In this document: piece by piece, positions 1 through 6,497 of the stretch
How positions within the stretch are numbered: position 1 is the stretch's first letter
How the letters are laid out: every line of letters begins with the position of its first letter
Source of the DNA: a bacterium
GTDB taxonomy: Bacteria; Desulfobacterota; Binatia; UBA12015
NCBI GenBank assembly: GCA_018970825.1
Contig: JAGWVP010000034.1
Location: 1-12,447, forward strand
Length of the DNA: 12,447 bases
Direction of reading: 5' to 3'
Made by a program: the position numbers and the translations under genes
The notes under the pieces: model-generated
What the model saw: the letters and a program-made list of their open reading frames with translations, nothing else
Databases searched by the model: none
Told to the model about the DNA's origin: nothing

Positions 1-5
1 CCGCG

Positions 6-188
6 TCAGCGTGCGACAGCGGTGCGCAGCGACCGCTCCACGGCGCTCTGGCGTCGGAGCGTGACCCGGCCGCCGTCGATCTCGAACTGGACCACGTCCC
101 CCAGTTTCAGGCGCAATGCACGCCGCACGTCGGCCGGAATCGTGGCCTGGTCCTTGCTCGTGAGGCGGGATGCCGCGATCGTCGCCAC
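6..188 (-). CDS. AbrB/MazE/SpoVT-type DNA-binding protein (probable antitoxin)
   Basis: A 60-residue protein, mostly a single swapped-hairpin AbrB (SpoVT_AbrB) domain. The motif SRLTSKDQATIPADVRRAL, followed by LKLGDVVQFEIDGGRVTLRR, matches the family pattern SKGQ-TIP-xxR...GD-v-f. Members bind DNA as dimers, mostly as antitoxins autoregulating a toxin-antitoxin operon. The start is the GTG at 186-188, because homologues usually begin a few residues before 'SRLTSKGQ'; an ATG at 216-218 would add ten residues. Neither has a convincing Shine-Dalgarno sequence. The usual SKGQ glycine is aspartate here. The stop is at 6-8, so a partner toxin (for example PIN or MazF) would lie left of the window and cannot be seen. 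The domain is clear; the antitoxin role is inferred. Confidence 0.8.
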   Translation of the reverse strand: MATIAASRLTSKDQATIPADVRRALRLKLGDVVQFEIDGGRVTLRRQSAVERSLRTAVAR

Positions 189-368
189 GCGACAGCGCGT
201 ATTACCTGCGCATGACATGGGCAAGGGGCGCGCGGCCGCTCGGGCTCTCCGTCTGCCGAGCGACCGGGCGACCTTCGCGACCGGCCTTCCGGAGGATCGC
301 CATCGCCCGCGGGAAGTCGCGGGCAGAGGGCCTGCGGCCCGGACGGGGAATCCTTGATCGGCGGCTGC
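189..368. other. Intergenic region with two GC-rich hairpins
   Basis: No gene is supported between the AbrB-like gene (minus) and the small secreted protein (plus). Two perfect stem-loops sit close together: GCCCGCG (305-311) pairs with CGCGGGC (318-324) around a 6-nt loop, and GGGCC (328-332) pairs with GGCCC (336-340) around a 3-nt loop. The two genes diverge, so this stretch should hold promoters for both, but I see no convincing -35/-10 pair. The hairpins could be terminator remnants or regulatory structure. Confidence 0.4.
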
Positions 369-422
369 GAAACTGACAACCAGAGGTTTGGGCAAGGAGC
401 TGCCAACCAGAGGTTTCGGCAA
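369..422. repeat. Two-copy tandem repeat, 27-bp period
   Basis: A 19-bp sequence CAACCAGAGGTTTGGGCAA (377-395) recurs at 404-422 with one mismatch (TTTCGGCAA). The copies are offset by 27 bp and the spacers are partly similar (369-376 versus 396-403, 5 of 8 bases). Each copy contains the inverted repeat AACC-AGA-GGTT. The array ends two bases before the Shine-Dalgarno of the small secreted protein. Possible roles are an operator for that gene or a relic of a mobile-element end carrying repeated transposase sites, as in IS21-type elements. No transposase is present in the window. Confidence 0.6.
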
Positions 423-423
423 C

Positions 424-428
424 GGAGG
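424..428 (+). promoter_or_regulatory. Shine-Dalgarno GGAGG fixing the start at 435
   Basis: GGAGG lies six bases upstream of the ATG at 435. It favours this start over the in-frame TTG at 354 and places the signal peptide right at the N-terminus. Confidence 0.75.
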
Positions 429-434
429 TCGACG

Positions 435-734
435 ATGCCCGGAAGAATGATGGCCGCAACGTTCCTCGTCGCGCTCGGACTGGCTTTCCCTGGTCCGAGT
501 GAAGCTCGTACCCCCTGCACGGACTACGAGTCCGGCATGTGCCTGCAGGTCCACGCGCCTGCCCGGTGCGTCGCCCTGAGCGTGGGCGGAAGGCCCACGA
601 GGAAGCCGCTTCTCGCGAAGGGCTCCAACGCATGCATCGCGGTGGACCGGATCCGCAAGAAGGCCTGTGACCGCGGCCTTCCGTGGCGCGACCTGGCCGA
701 GGACGAGGTGTACTGCATCCAGCTCCCGAAGTGA
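435..734 (+). CDS. Small exported six-cysteine protein of unknown function
   Basis: A 99-residue protein. Residues 1 to about 25 form a Sec signal peptide: a short basic n-region (MPGRMM), a hydrophobic AATFLVALGLAF core, and likely cleavage after SEA. The mature part of about 75 residues has six cysteines, consistent with three disulfides in an extracytoplasmic protein. It is rich in basic residues (GRPTRKPLLAK, RIRKK). I do not recognise the family and assign no function. The ATG is chosen from an ideally spaced GGAGG and the immediate signal peptide. It appears to be a single-gene unit, preceded by a 27-bp-period repeat and followed by a convergent DUF1566 remnant across a hairpin region. 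Confidence 0.75.
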   Translation: MPGRMMAATFLVALGLAFPGPSEARTPCTDYESGMCLQVHAPARCVALSVGGRPTRKPLLAKGSNACIAVDRIRKKACDRGLPWRDLAEDEVYCIQLPK

Positions 735-783
735 GGGCCGCGCAAGGCCAGGTCGGGCCGACGGACGAAGAGCGGCCCTTGCG
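734..783. terminator. Possible bidirectional hairpin between convergent genes
   Basis: AGGGCCGC (734-741) is complementary to GCGGCCCT (772-779). Inside the loop, GTCG (752-755) pairs with CGAC (759-762). An alternative pairing joins CGCAAGG (741-747) to CCTTGCG (777-783). It lies between the stop of the small exported protein and the end of the convergent DUF1566 remnant. There is no T-tract, so a terminator role is tentative. Confidence 0.35.
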
Positions 784-789
784 GTAGCC

Positions 790-1097
790 TCACGAACCGC
801 CGCGGACCGCACGGACGTGAGACGTCCACGCCTTGTCGTTGCCGTCGAAGCCGCCGTCGTAGAACGCGACGCCCCAGGCGTACCACGTCCGATCCGGCAT
901 CGTCGTCGACGTCCAGTACGAACCGTTGCGCGTGCAGCTGCAGGTCGTCACCGTGCACCCGGGCGTGCATGCGGCGTCGAACGCGGGAACGTGGCCGGAC
1001 CGTAGGATCCCAGGTCCACGAGGGACACCAGTTCGTTGCGGTTCGGGATCCGCCAATCGCAGGGCCCGGCGGAAAGCCTGATTCCGGTTGGTGGTCT
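790..1097 (-). pseudogene. Remnant of a DUF1566 (Lcl C-terminal) domain protein, frameshifted
   Basis: Two adjacent minus-strand frames together give a DUF1566-type C-terminus. From 1097 to about 988 one frame reads ...AGPCDWRIPNRNELVSLVDL, the family signature DWRLPNxxEL-sLvD. From about 987 down to the stop at 790-792 a second frame reads PAFDAACTPGCTVTTCSC, then NGSYWTSTT, then WYAWGVAFYDGGF and HVRAVRGG, the family's YWSST...v.F.dG...vRaVRgG ending. The switch falls at a three-G run (985-987 on the plus strand). One extra base there would restore a continuous ...ATFPAFDAAC... reading. Upstream, the first frame hits a stop at 1098-1100 and no N-terminal half or signal peptide is recognisable. 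Either a degraded gene or a truncated gene with a sequencing indel. DUF1566 domains occur in exported proteins such as the Legionella Lcl adhesin; no function is assigned here. Confidence 0.75.
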
Positions 1098-1371
1098 TCA
1101 TCGCCGGTCTCCGTTCGCCCCCGCGGTCGAACGCTTTCCGGAAGATGTCGATGGTTCGGGCGGAGGAATCGATCACGCGTTCCTTCGTATCACGCCGGCG
1201 GTTGGCTGTCGTCGACAAAGTCCGCAGCCGACCGGAACGCCCCGGGGGAACCTCGGAGGGAGACACGCGCCCCGTGGCTCGCCTTCCCCCGGCACCGGTG
1301 GTACGAGCGCACCTGCCGCGGCGGGCCTTCTCGCGCCGCCTCGAACACCTTCATCCGGAAGCGGGAGAACG
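1098..1371. other. Intergenic region upstream of the HMGCS-like operon, no gene seen
   Basis: No frame here shows recognisable protein sequence. A plus-strand frame continuous with the next gene is open back to 1036, but it reads as low-complexity Pro/Gly/Arg sequence and overlaps the DUF1566 remnant. The only small structure I noticed is the palindrome CACCGGTG (1293-1300). The operon promoter should lie here, but I could not identify -35/-10 elements. Confidence 0.45.
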
Positions 1372-2775
1372 ATGGTCGGAATCAGCTCGATCGGCGTCCA
1401 TGTGCCGCGCTCGCGCCTCGACCGGGCGCTGGTCGGCAAGGCGTGGGGCAGGAAGCAGCCGCCCGGGGAGAAGGCGGTCGCGCACTTCGACGAGGACGCG
1501 CTCACGATGGCGGTCTCGGCCGTCCTGCGCTGCGTCGACGACGCGCAGGCGCCGACGATCGACGGGCTCTTCTTCGCCTCGACCTCGTCGCCCTACCGCG
1601 AGAAGCAGGTCGCGAGCTTCGTCGCGACCGCCTGCGACCTGCCGCGCGAGATCCTGACCGCCGACTTCTGCGGCTCGGTGCGCGCCGGCGTCTCCGCGCT
1701 GTCGGCCGCGATCCGCGCGGTGCAGAGCGGGGCGGCGAAGCGCGTGGTCGTCGCGGTCGCGGACTGCCGCCCGGCCGAGCCCGACGGCGACCTCGAAGGC
1801 GTCCTCGGCGACGCCGCGATCGCGGTCCTGGTCGACGCGCAGGGGCGGCTGGCGGCCTTCGACGGCGGCGCCGCGGTGGCCGAGGAGTTCACCTTCCAGT
1901 GGCGCACCGACCAGGGCGGACCGGTGCAGTCGCAGGACGCGCGCTTCTCGGCGACGCACGCCTACCTGCGCGACCTGCCCGAGGTGATCGGCCGCGTGCT
2001 GAACGAGCGCGGGCTCGGGACCGAGCAGGTCGCGGCGCTCGCGGTCGGCCATCCCGACGCGCGCACCGCGCAGGACCTCGCGAAGGCGGTCGGCGTCGAT
2101 CCCAAGACCGGGCTCGTGCCGTCGCTCTCGGGCGCGATCGGCGTGACCGGCTCGCCCGACCCGCTGCTGCTGCTCGCCTCGGCGCTCGAGCGTGCGAAGC
2201 CCGGCGACGCGATCGTCGTCGGCGCGTTCGGCGAGGGCGCGGAAGCGCTGCTGTTCGCGGCCGGCGAGGCGGCGGGACCGGGCGCCTGCCGCCCCGCGCT
2301 GCAGGCGGCGATCGACGACAAGCTGCCGCTTCCGACCTACGAGAAGTACCTCAAGTACCGCCGCATCCTCGGCCAGGACGACACGCCGGTCGAGTTCGTC
2401 TCGAACGTCGCCGAGCACCGCGAGATGCAGCAGGACACGCGCCTCTACGGTACGCGCTGCTCGGCCTGCGGCCTCGTGCAGTACCCGCAGGCGCGCGTCT
2501 GCCTCGGCTGCCACGCGCGCGCCGGGCTCGAGCCGGCGAAGCTGCGCAAGCGCGGGACGATCTTCACCTACACGATGGACCACCTGGCGGCGAACCTCGA
2601 CCACCCGATGGGCATGGCCGTGGTCGACCTCGACGGCGGCGGGCGCGTCTACGTGCAGACGACCGACGCCTCGCCCGAGTCGATCCGGATCGGTGCGCCG
2701 GTCGAGCTCACCTTCCGCCGGCTGCACGCGGGCGGCGAGAACTACAACTACTACTGGAAGGCGCGTCCCGCCTGA
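1372..2775 (+). CDS. HMG-CoA synthase-like (thiolase-fold) enzyme with C-terminal DUF35 zinc ribbon/OB-fold
   Basis: A 467-residue two-part enzyme. Residues 1 to about 320 have the thiolase/ketosynthase fold of the HMGCS/KAS III family: N-terminal GISSIGVHVPRSRL, the probable nucleophile Cys100 in TADFCGSVRAG, GDAAIAVLVD (147-156), and a probable catalytic histidine, His227, in AVGHPDA. Residues about 322-467 form a DUF35 domain: the helix PTYEKYLKYRRIL, a zinc ribbon with C363-x2-C366 and C377-x2-C380, then an OB-fold. DUF35 modules bind acyl-CoA and bridge thiolase-fold partners. Aligning by eye to HMGCS, the active-site glutamate of the 'G-[ST]-E-S' motif is Ser72 (ASTSSPYREK), so HMG-CoA formation is doubtful. 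The ATG at 1372 follows GGGAG closely. It is cotranscribed with the thiolase 19 bp downstream, suggesting a joint acyl-CoA condensing or cleaving complex. Fold and fusion are clear; the substrate is unknown. Confidence 0.88.
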   Translation: MVGISSIGVHVPRSRLDRALVGKAWGRKQPPGEKAVAHFDEDALTMAVSAVLRCVDDAQAPTIDGLFFASTSSPYREKQVASFVATACDLPREILTADFCGSVRAGVSALSAAIRAVQSGAAKRVVVAVADCRPAEPDGDLEGVLGDAAIAVLVDAQGRLAAFDGGAAVAEEFTFQWRTDQGGPVQSQDARFSATHAYLRDLPEVIGRVLNERGLGTEQVAALAVGHPDARTAQDLAKAVGVDPKTGLVPSLSGAIGVTGSPDPLLLLASALERAKPGDAIVVGAFGEGAEALLFAAGEAAGPGACRPALQAAIDDKLPLPTYEKYLKYRRILGQDDTPVEFVSNVAEHREMQQDTRLYGTRCSACGLVQYPQARVCLGCHARAGLEPAKLRKRGTIFTYTMDHLAANLDHPMGMAVVDLDGGGRVYVQTTDASPESIRIGAPVELTFRRLHAGGENYNYYWKARPA

Positions 2776-2794
2776 GCGGGGCGAGAGGTCCGCG

Positions 2795-3955
2795 ATGAGC
2801 GAATCGATCCGCGACAAGGTCGCCGTGGTCGGCGTCGGCTGCACGAAGTTCGGCGACCTCTACGACTCGACCTACGAGGACCAGGTCTGCGACGCCGCGT
2901 TCGCGGCCTTCGACGACGCCGGGCTCGGCCCCGACGACGTCGACGCGGCCTACGTCGGCACCTACCTGCCGCACTCGCAGGGCGGGAAGGCGGGCATCTC
3001 GCTCGCCGACCCGCTGCGCCTCTACGGCAAGCCGATCACCCGGGTCGAGAACTTCTGCGCGACCGGCACCGACGCCTTCCGCAACGCCTGCCTCTCGATC
3101 GTCTCGGGGCAGCACGACGTCGTGCTCGTGGTCGGCTCGGAGAAGCTGAAGGACCGCCCCGGACGCGGCATCCCACGCATCGGCCACCAGCTGCTCGGCA
3201 AGGGCAACACCGCACCCGGGCTCTTCGCGCTCGCCGCGAACCGCTACATGCACGAGTTCGGCGTGACCCGCTCGACGCTCGCCAAGGTCGCCGTGAAGAA
3301 CCACTGGAACGGCAAGCGCAACGCGCTCTCGCACCTTCGCATGGAGGTGACCGAGGAGCAGGTGCTGAACGCGCCGATGATCGCCTGGCCGTTCGGGCTC
3401 TTCGACTGCTGCCCGACGACCGACGGCGCCGCCGCGGCGATCGTCTGCCGCCCCGAGATCGCGCGGAAGCTCGGCAAGGACTACGCGCTCGTGAAGGGGG
3501 CTGCGCTCGCGGTCGCGACCGGGCGTCCCTACTACGACCCGACCTTCGACTACCTGGGCTTCCGCTCGACGCAGGCCGCCGCGAAGGCCGCCTACGAGCA
3601 GGCCGGCATCGCGCCCTCGGACGTCGACCTGGCGGAGGTCCACGACTGCTTCACCTGGACCGAGATCACCAACGTCGAGGACCTGGGCTTCTTCCCGAAG
3701 GGCGAGGGCTGGAAGGCGGTCGAGGAGGGCAAGACCCGCGTCGACGGCTCGATCCCGATCAATCCGAGCGGCGGGCTCAAGTCCTTCGGACACCCGATCG
3801 GCGCGTCGGGCGTGCGCATGATCTACGAGTGCGTGAAGCAGCTGCGCGGGCAGTGCGGCGAGCGGCAGGTGAAGGACCCGGAGATCGCGCTCGCGCACAA
3901 CGTCGGCGGACCCGGCGCCGTGTCCTGCGTGGTCGTGCTCGGCGGCGCCAGCTGA
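2795..3955 (+). CDS. SCP2/archaeal-type thiolase (acetyl-CoA C-acyltransferase-like)
   Basis: A 386-residue thiolase-superfamily enzyme of the SCP2/lipid-transfer subgroup. Visible motifs are the nucleophile Cys88 in VENFCATGTDAF, HDCF at 283-286, GGLKSFGHPIGASG with the catalytic His333, and HNVGGPG at 368-374. The last replaces the C-x-G motif of classical thiolases; in SCP2-type enzymes the HDCF cysteine (Cys285) is thought to take the acid/base role. The length is normal for the subgroup. The ATG at 2795 has GAGAGG six bases upstream. It starts 19 bp after the DUF35-fused HMGCS-like gene, so the two are almost certainly cotranscribed, probably as partners linked by the DUF35 domain. The reaction could be biosynthetic acetoacetyl-CoA formation, degradative beta-ketothiolysis, or an aldolase-type reaction as in the Ltp2/DUF35 steroid complex. 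Sequence alone does not decide. Confidence 0.9.
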   Translation: MSESIRDKVAVVGVGCTKFGDLYDSTYEDQVCDAAFAAFDDAGLGPDDVDAAYVGTYLPHSQGGKAGISLADPLRLYGKPITRVENFCATGTDAFRNACLSIVSGQHDVVLVVGSEKLKDRPGRGIPRIGHQLLGKGNTAPGLFALAANRYMHEFGVTRSTLAKVAVKNHWNGKRNALSHLRMEVTEEQVLNAPMIAWPFGLFDCCPTTDGAAAAIVCRPEIARKLGKDYALVKGAALAVATGRPYYDPTFDYLGFRSTQAAAKAAYEQAGIAPSDVDLAEVHDCFTWTEITNVEDLGFFPKGEGWKAVEEGKTRVDGSIPINPSGGLKSFGHPIGASGVRMIYECVKQLRGQCGERQVKDPEIALAHNVGGPGAVSCVVVLGGAS

Positions 3956-3980
3956 GACCGGAGGGCACGGGCCTTCGAGC

Positions 3981-4000
3981 CGCGCTCGTCGCCGAGCGCG
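3981..4000. terminator. Hairpin between convergent thiolase and DUF11 genes
   Basis: A perfect 8-bp stem, CGCGCTCG (3981-3988) with CGAGCGCG (3993-4000), around a TCGC loop. It lies 25 bp after the thiolase stop and 31 bp beyond the stop of the convergent DUF11 gene, so it could serve both. There is no T-tract, so efficiency as an intrinsic terminator is uncertain. Confidence 0.5.
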
Positions 4001-4031
4001 CGCACACCGACCGACGCGCTCGTCGGCCCCC

Positions 4032-5054
4032 TCAGGGGTCCGATTGCTTGTGCGAGTAGGACAGCCGCCCCGAGCCGACGGCGAGCGTCGCCTCGTCGGA
4101 CCAGGTCGTGCCGGCCGACTCGACGACGATCTCGAGCACCGGGCCGAAGTCGTCGGGGAGCGTCGTCTTCGTGGTCCGCACGAGCACCTGCGCGCCGTTG
4201 CGCTGGCTCGCCACGTCCGGGAGGAAGACGTCGAGGCGGTCGAGGCCGAGCGCACGCCACGCCGAGGGATTCTCCAGCCGACAGCGCATCGAGCCCGTGC
4301 CGCGGCAGCGGAACGCGCTGCCGGGCAACTCGACGTCGAGCGCCACGGTGCCGCCGGGTTCGCGCAGGACGACGCGCAGCCCTTCCCGCGGATCGAGGGT
4401 CGAGGGGGCGGGGTCGAGCGGCGAGCGCCGCCCGTCGCGCGCCAGGTCCGCCTCGACCGAGACGGTATCCCGTCCGGTCGCGGTCGGCGGCATCAGCACG
4501 CGCGCCGCGCGGATCGCGGCCGAGCCGACCGAGGTGAAGATGCGACTGCGATGCGTCGGGAAGCCCGCCGGGTCGCTCGAGGTCATGACGACCTGGTTCT
4601 GGAGCACGGTGCCGGGCGGGACGCCGGGATCCACCCGCAGCGTCACCCAGACGTCGCGGCAGGCCGGCAGGTCGACCGCGCCGCACGAGGCGAGGTCGCC
4701 GAGCGAGAGCTCGACGCGGTCGGCGAGGACGGTCGCGGGAACGAGCGTCCAGCCGGGTGCACGCCGCGCCTCGACGAAGCTGGTCCCCGGCGGCAGGAGA
4801 TCGGTCACGACGACCCCCGGGGCGACTGCGAGCAGGCTGTTCTCGATCGCGAGCTCGTAGACGACCTCCTCTCCCGGGCGCACCGGGTCGTTGCGGTCGT
4901 CGAGGTCGACGTCGAATCCGCGCGGGACGGCCTGCGCGCTCCCCGCCGCGAACGCGAGTGCGACGGCGAGCGCGAGGGCGGATGCGGCGCGCCGCGGCCT
5001 CGAGCGGCCGAGGCCGAACCGCGTGCGCCTTCCCGGACCGGAGAGCAGGGGCAC
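4032..5054 (-). CDS. Exported protein with a DUF11-type beta-sandwich domain
   Basis: A 340-residue protein. Residues 1-42 look like a Sec signal peptide with a long arginine-rich n-region (RRTRFGLGRSRPRR), a hydrophobic Ala/Leu core and probable cleavage after AQA. Residues about 45-178 match the DUF11 pattern: ND-P-V-xPGEEVVYELAIEN, then VVVTDLLPPGTSFVEA, then an LGDLASCGA stretch and a late VTLRVDPGVPPGTVLQNQ strand. DUF11 domains are Ig-like surface or secreted modules. Two cysteine pairs (C124/C132, C250/C258) could form disulfides. Residues about 195-340 are a second, unrecognised beta-rich region. The start is a GTG at 5052-5054 with no strong Shine-Dalgarno; no better in-frame start is visible before the signal core. 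Probably transcribed alone: a hairpin separates it from the reductase gene upstream. Role unknown. Confidence 0.78.
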   Translation of the reverse strand: MPLLSGPGRRTRFGLGRSRPRRAASALALAVALAFAAGSAQAVPRGFDVDLDDRNDPVRPGEEVVYELAIENSLLAVAPGVVVTDLLPPGTSFVEARRAPGWTLVPATVLADRVELSLGDLASCGAVDLPACRDVWVTLRVDPGVPPGTVLQNQVVMTSSDPAGFPTHRSRIFTSVGSAAIRAARVLMPPTATGRDTVSVEADLARDGRRSPLDPAPSTLDPREGLRVVLREPGGTVALDVELPGSAFRCRGTGSMRCRLENPSAWRALGLDRLDVFLPDVASQRNGAQVLVRTTKTTLPDDFGPVLEIVVESAGTTWSDEATLAVGSGRLSYSHKQSDP

Positions 5055-5161
5055 GCTCGACGGCTATCCGGGCCGCGTCGAACCGGCAAGGCGGGAAGTC
5101 GCGAAGTCGATCGGGCCGCCGCCGATCCCGCAACGGGCCTCGCGCCGACGCGGGCCATTTG

Positions 5162-5180
5162 CCGGGGCGGGTGGCCCCGG
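5162..5180 (-). terminator. Hairpin downstream of the DapB_N-like gene
   Basis: A perfect 7-bp stem, CCGGGGC (5162-5168) with GCCCCGG (5174-5180), around a 5-nt loop. It lies 53 bases beyond the stop of the minus-strand reductase gene and upstream of the DUF11 gene, so it may separate their transcripts. No T-tract follows. Confidence 0.42.
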
Positions 5181-5233
5181 AATCGGTCCAGCCGACGTGG
5201 CCGGCCTCCCGCAGGCCCGGGCCGCGCGGGCGC

Positions 5234-6310
5234 TCAGCCCCGCCGCAGGTCGGCCGCGGCGCGCCCCGAGACGAGCGGCAGGTCGAGGTACGTCCGGATC
5301 CCGGGCGGTGCTGCGCACACCGCCGGGATCGAGTTCACGCAGTGCATCGCCGTCGCGACGATCCCGGGGTTGCGGTCGAGGTCCGCGGTCGCGACCGGCG
5401 GCTGGAGCCCGCGGAACACGAGGCTCAGCGACGGGTCGCCGTCGACCTCGACCTCGAAGCGCTCGCCGTCGAGCCGCCACGGTGGATCGAGGTGCTCCTC
5501 GCCCATGAGCCAGTTGACGGCCACGGTGACGACCGGCGTGCCGCGCACGGTGCCCTGCCAGGTGAAGCGTTGTGCCGCGACGGTGCCGCGCTCGATCGGC
5601 CCGACCGGCGTCTCGATCGTCGCGGTCGCGACCGCCGTCTCGTGGGTCGTGCGCTTGTCGGCGTCGAGTTCGAACCCGAGGGCGTCGGCGATCATGTCGA
5701 TCGACTGGCCGAAGCCGCCGCCGAGCAGCGCGGGCATGGGGCTCGCGGCCGCCTGTTCGGGCGTCTTGCCGAACAGCATGATCTCGCGGACCACCATCTC
5801 GGCGCGGTACACGCGGATGTCGGAGAACTCCTCGGCACGCAGGTGGCGCACGTCCCGGGAGAGACGCGAGAGGACCAGCGGGAAGAGCTCGGTGATCCCG
5901 CCGGGGTGGAGCCCCGTGCCGTGGAGCGACGTGCCGCCGGCCCGGCAGGCCGACTCGAGGCGCGCGACGCCGTGCGCATGCGCCGGGTAGAACCATCCGA
6001 CCGGCGTGACGACGTTCTTGCCCGACTCGAGCAGGCGCGCGACGTCTCCGACGCGAGGAAGGAGCGGCGCGTACACGACGCAGTCGGCTTCCGTCGCGAG
6101 GATCTCCGCCGCGTCCGCGGTCGCGCGCACGCCGACCGGCGCGAGCCCGCAGATCTCGCCGACGTCGCGCCCGGCCTTCTCGGCCGACGACACCCAGGCG
6201 CCGACGAGCTCCAGCTCGGGGTGCGAGAGCACGCCCTCGACCGCGGCACGCCCGACGTTGCCGGTCGCCCACTGGATCACTCGCAGCGCCACGCGCGGAT
6301 CCTCGGCCAT
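5234..6310 (-). CDS. DapB_N-like NAD(P)-dependent reductase/dehydrogenase
   Basis: A 358-residue cytoplasmic oxidoreductase. A Rossmann nucleotide-binding start, RVIQWATGNVGRAAVEGVL (residues about 10-28), carries the GxxGxxG-like ATGNVG loop. It is followed by ELVGAWVSS, a second strand with ADCVVYAPL (76-83), GKNVVTPVGW (98-106) and GTGLHPGG (131-138). This is the arrangement of 'dihydrodipicolinate reductase N-terminal domain' proteins related to 2,4-diaminopentanoate dehydrogenase, common in mycobacteria and Binatota-like genomes. At this length it is not lysine-pathway DapB (about 250-270 residues). The C-terminal half (about 140-340) would supply substrate binding and dimerisation; the substrate is unknown. 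The ATG at 6310 is chosen because the Rossmann strand starts right after it and the longer frame upstream is Gly/Pro-rich. No good Shine-Dalgarno is visible, and a hairpin lies just before the ATG. The next gene, at 6498, is divergent. Confidence 0.82.
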   Translation of the reverse strand: MAEDPRVALRVIQWATGNVGRAAVEGVLSHPELELVGAWVSSAEKAGRDVGEICGLAPVGVRATADAAEILATEADCVVYAPLLPRVGDVARLLESGKNVVTPVGWFYPAHAHGVARLESACRAGGTSLHGTGLHPGGITELFPLVLSRLSRDVRHLRAEEFSDIRVYRAEMVVREIMLFGKTPEQAAASPMPALLGGGFGQSIDMIADALGFELDADKRTTHETAVATATIETPVGPIERGTVAAQRFTWQGTVRGTPVVTVAVNWLMGEEHLDPPWRLDGERFEVEVDGDPSLSLVFRGLQPPVATADLDRNPGIVATAMHCVNSIPAVCAAPPGIRTYLDLPLVSGRAAADLRRG

Positions 6311-6313
6311 GTC

Positions 6314-6339
6314 CGGGCCCGGTTGCAAGAACGGGCCCG
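6314..6339 (-). promoter_or_regulatory. Inverted repeat just before the reductase start codon
   Basis: CGGGCCCG at 6314-6321 is repeated at 6332-6339. The octamer is self-complementary, so the copies form both a direct and an inverted repeat that can pair around a 10-nt loop. The edge of the stem lies three bases upstream of the ATG at 6308-6310 (minus strand), where a Shine-Dalgarno would be expected. It could be an operator or a translation-controlling hairpin; it could also be chance in very GC-rich DNA. Confidence 0.35.
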
Positions 6340-6483
6340 CCCCCGGGCCTCCGGTCGCCGCGCCGCGCCGGTCCGCGCCGGGCCGGGCCACGGCGCAACA
6401 TGCCGCGCCGCGCCGCCGGACGTCGCACCGTTTGGGTCCCCCCGCGGTTCGCTGCTACGAACGCGGGCCGAAACCCCAAGCCC

Positions 6484-6493
6484 GGAGGAGGAG
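6484..6493 (+). promoter_or_regulatory. Extended Shine-Dalgarno fixing the start at 6498
   Basis: GGAGGAGGAG precedes the ATG at 6498. It identifies this as the start rather than earlier in-frame codons running back to 6006 inside the divergent reductase gene. The lipoprotein signal peptide begins exactly here. Confidence 0.75.
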
Positions 6494-6497
6494 TCCC

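Noticed and set aside
1..188. Complete toxin-antitoxin pair
   Set aside because: Only the AbrB-like member is inside the window; no toxin start can be seen in the five bases left of its stop.
1036..1371. N-terminal extension of the HMGCS-like protein
   Set aside because: The frame is open, but the added residues are Pro/Gly/Arg-rich, overlap the DUF1566 remnant and precede the normal family start; a GGGAG sits before the ATG at 1372.
1351..4255. Long minus-strand open frames antisense to the HMGCS-like and thiolase genes
   Set aside because: They have no recognisable domain, are rich in Arg, Ala and Val, and lie exactly opposite two well-supported enzymes.
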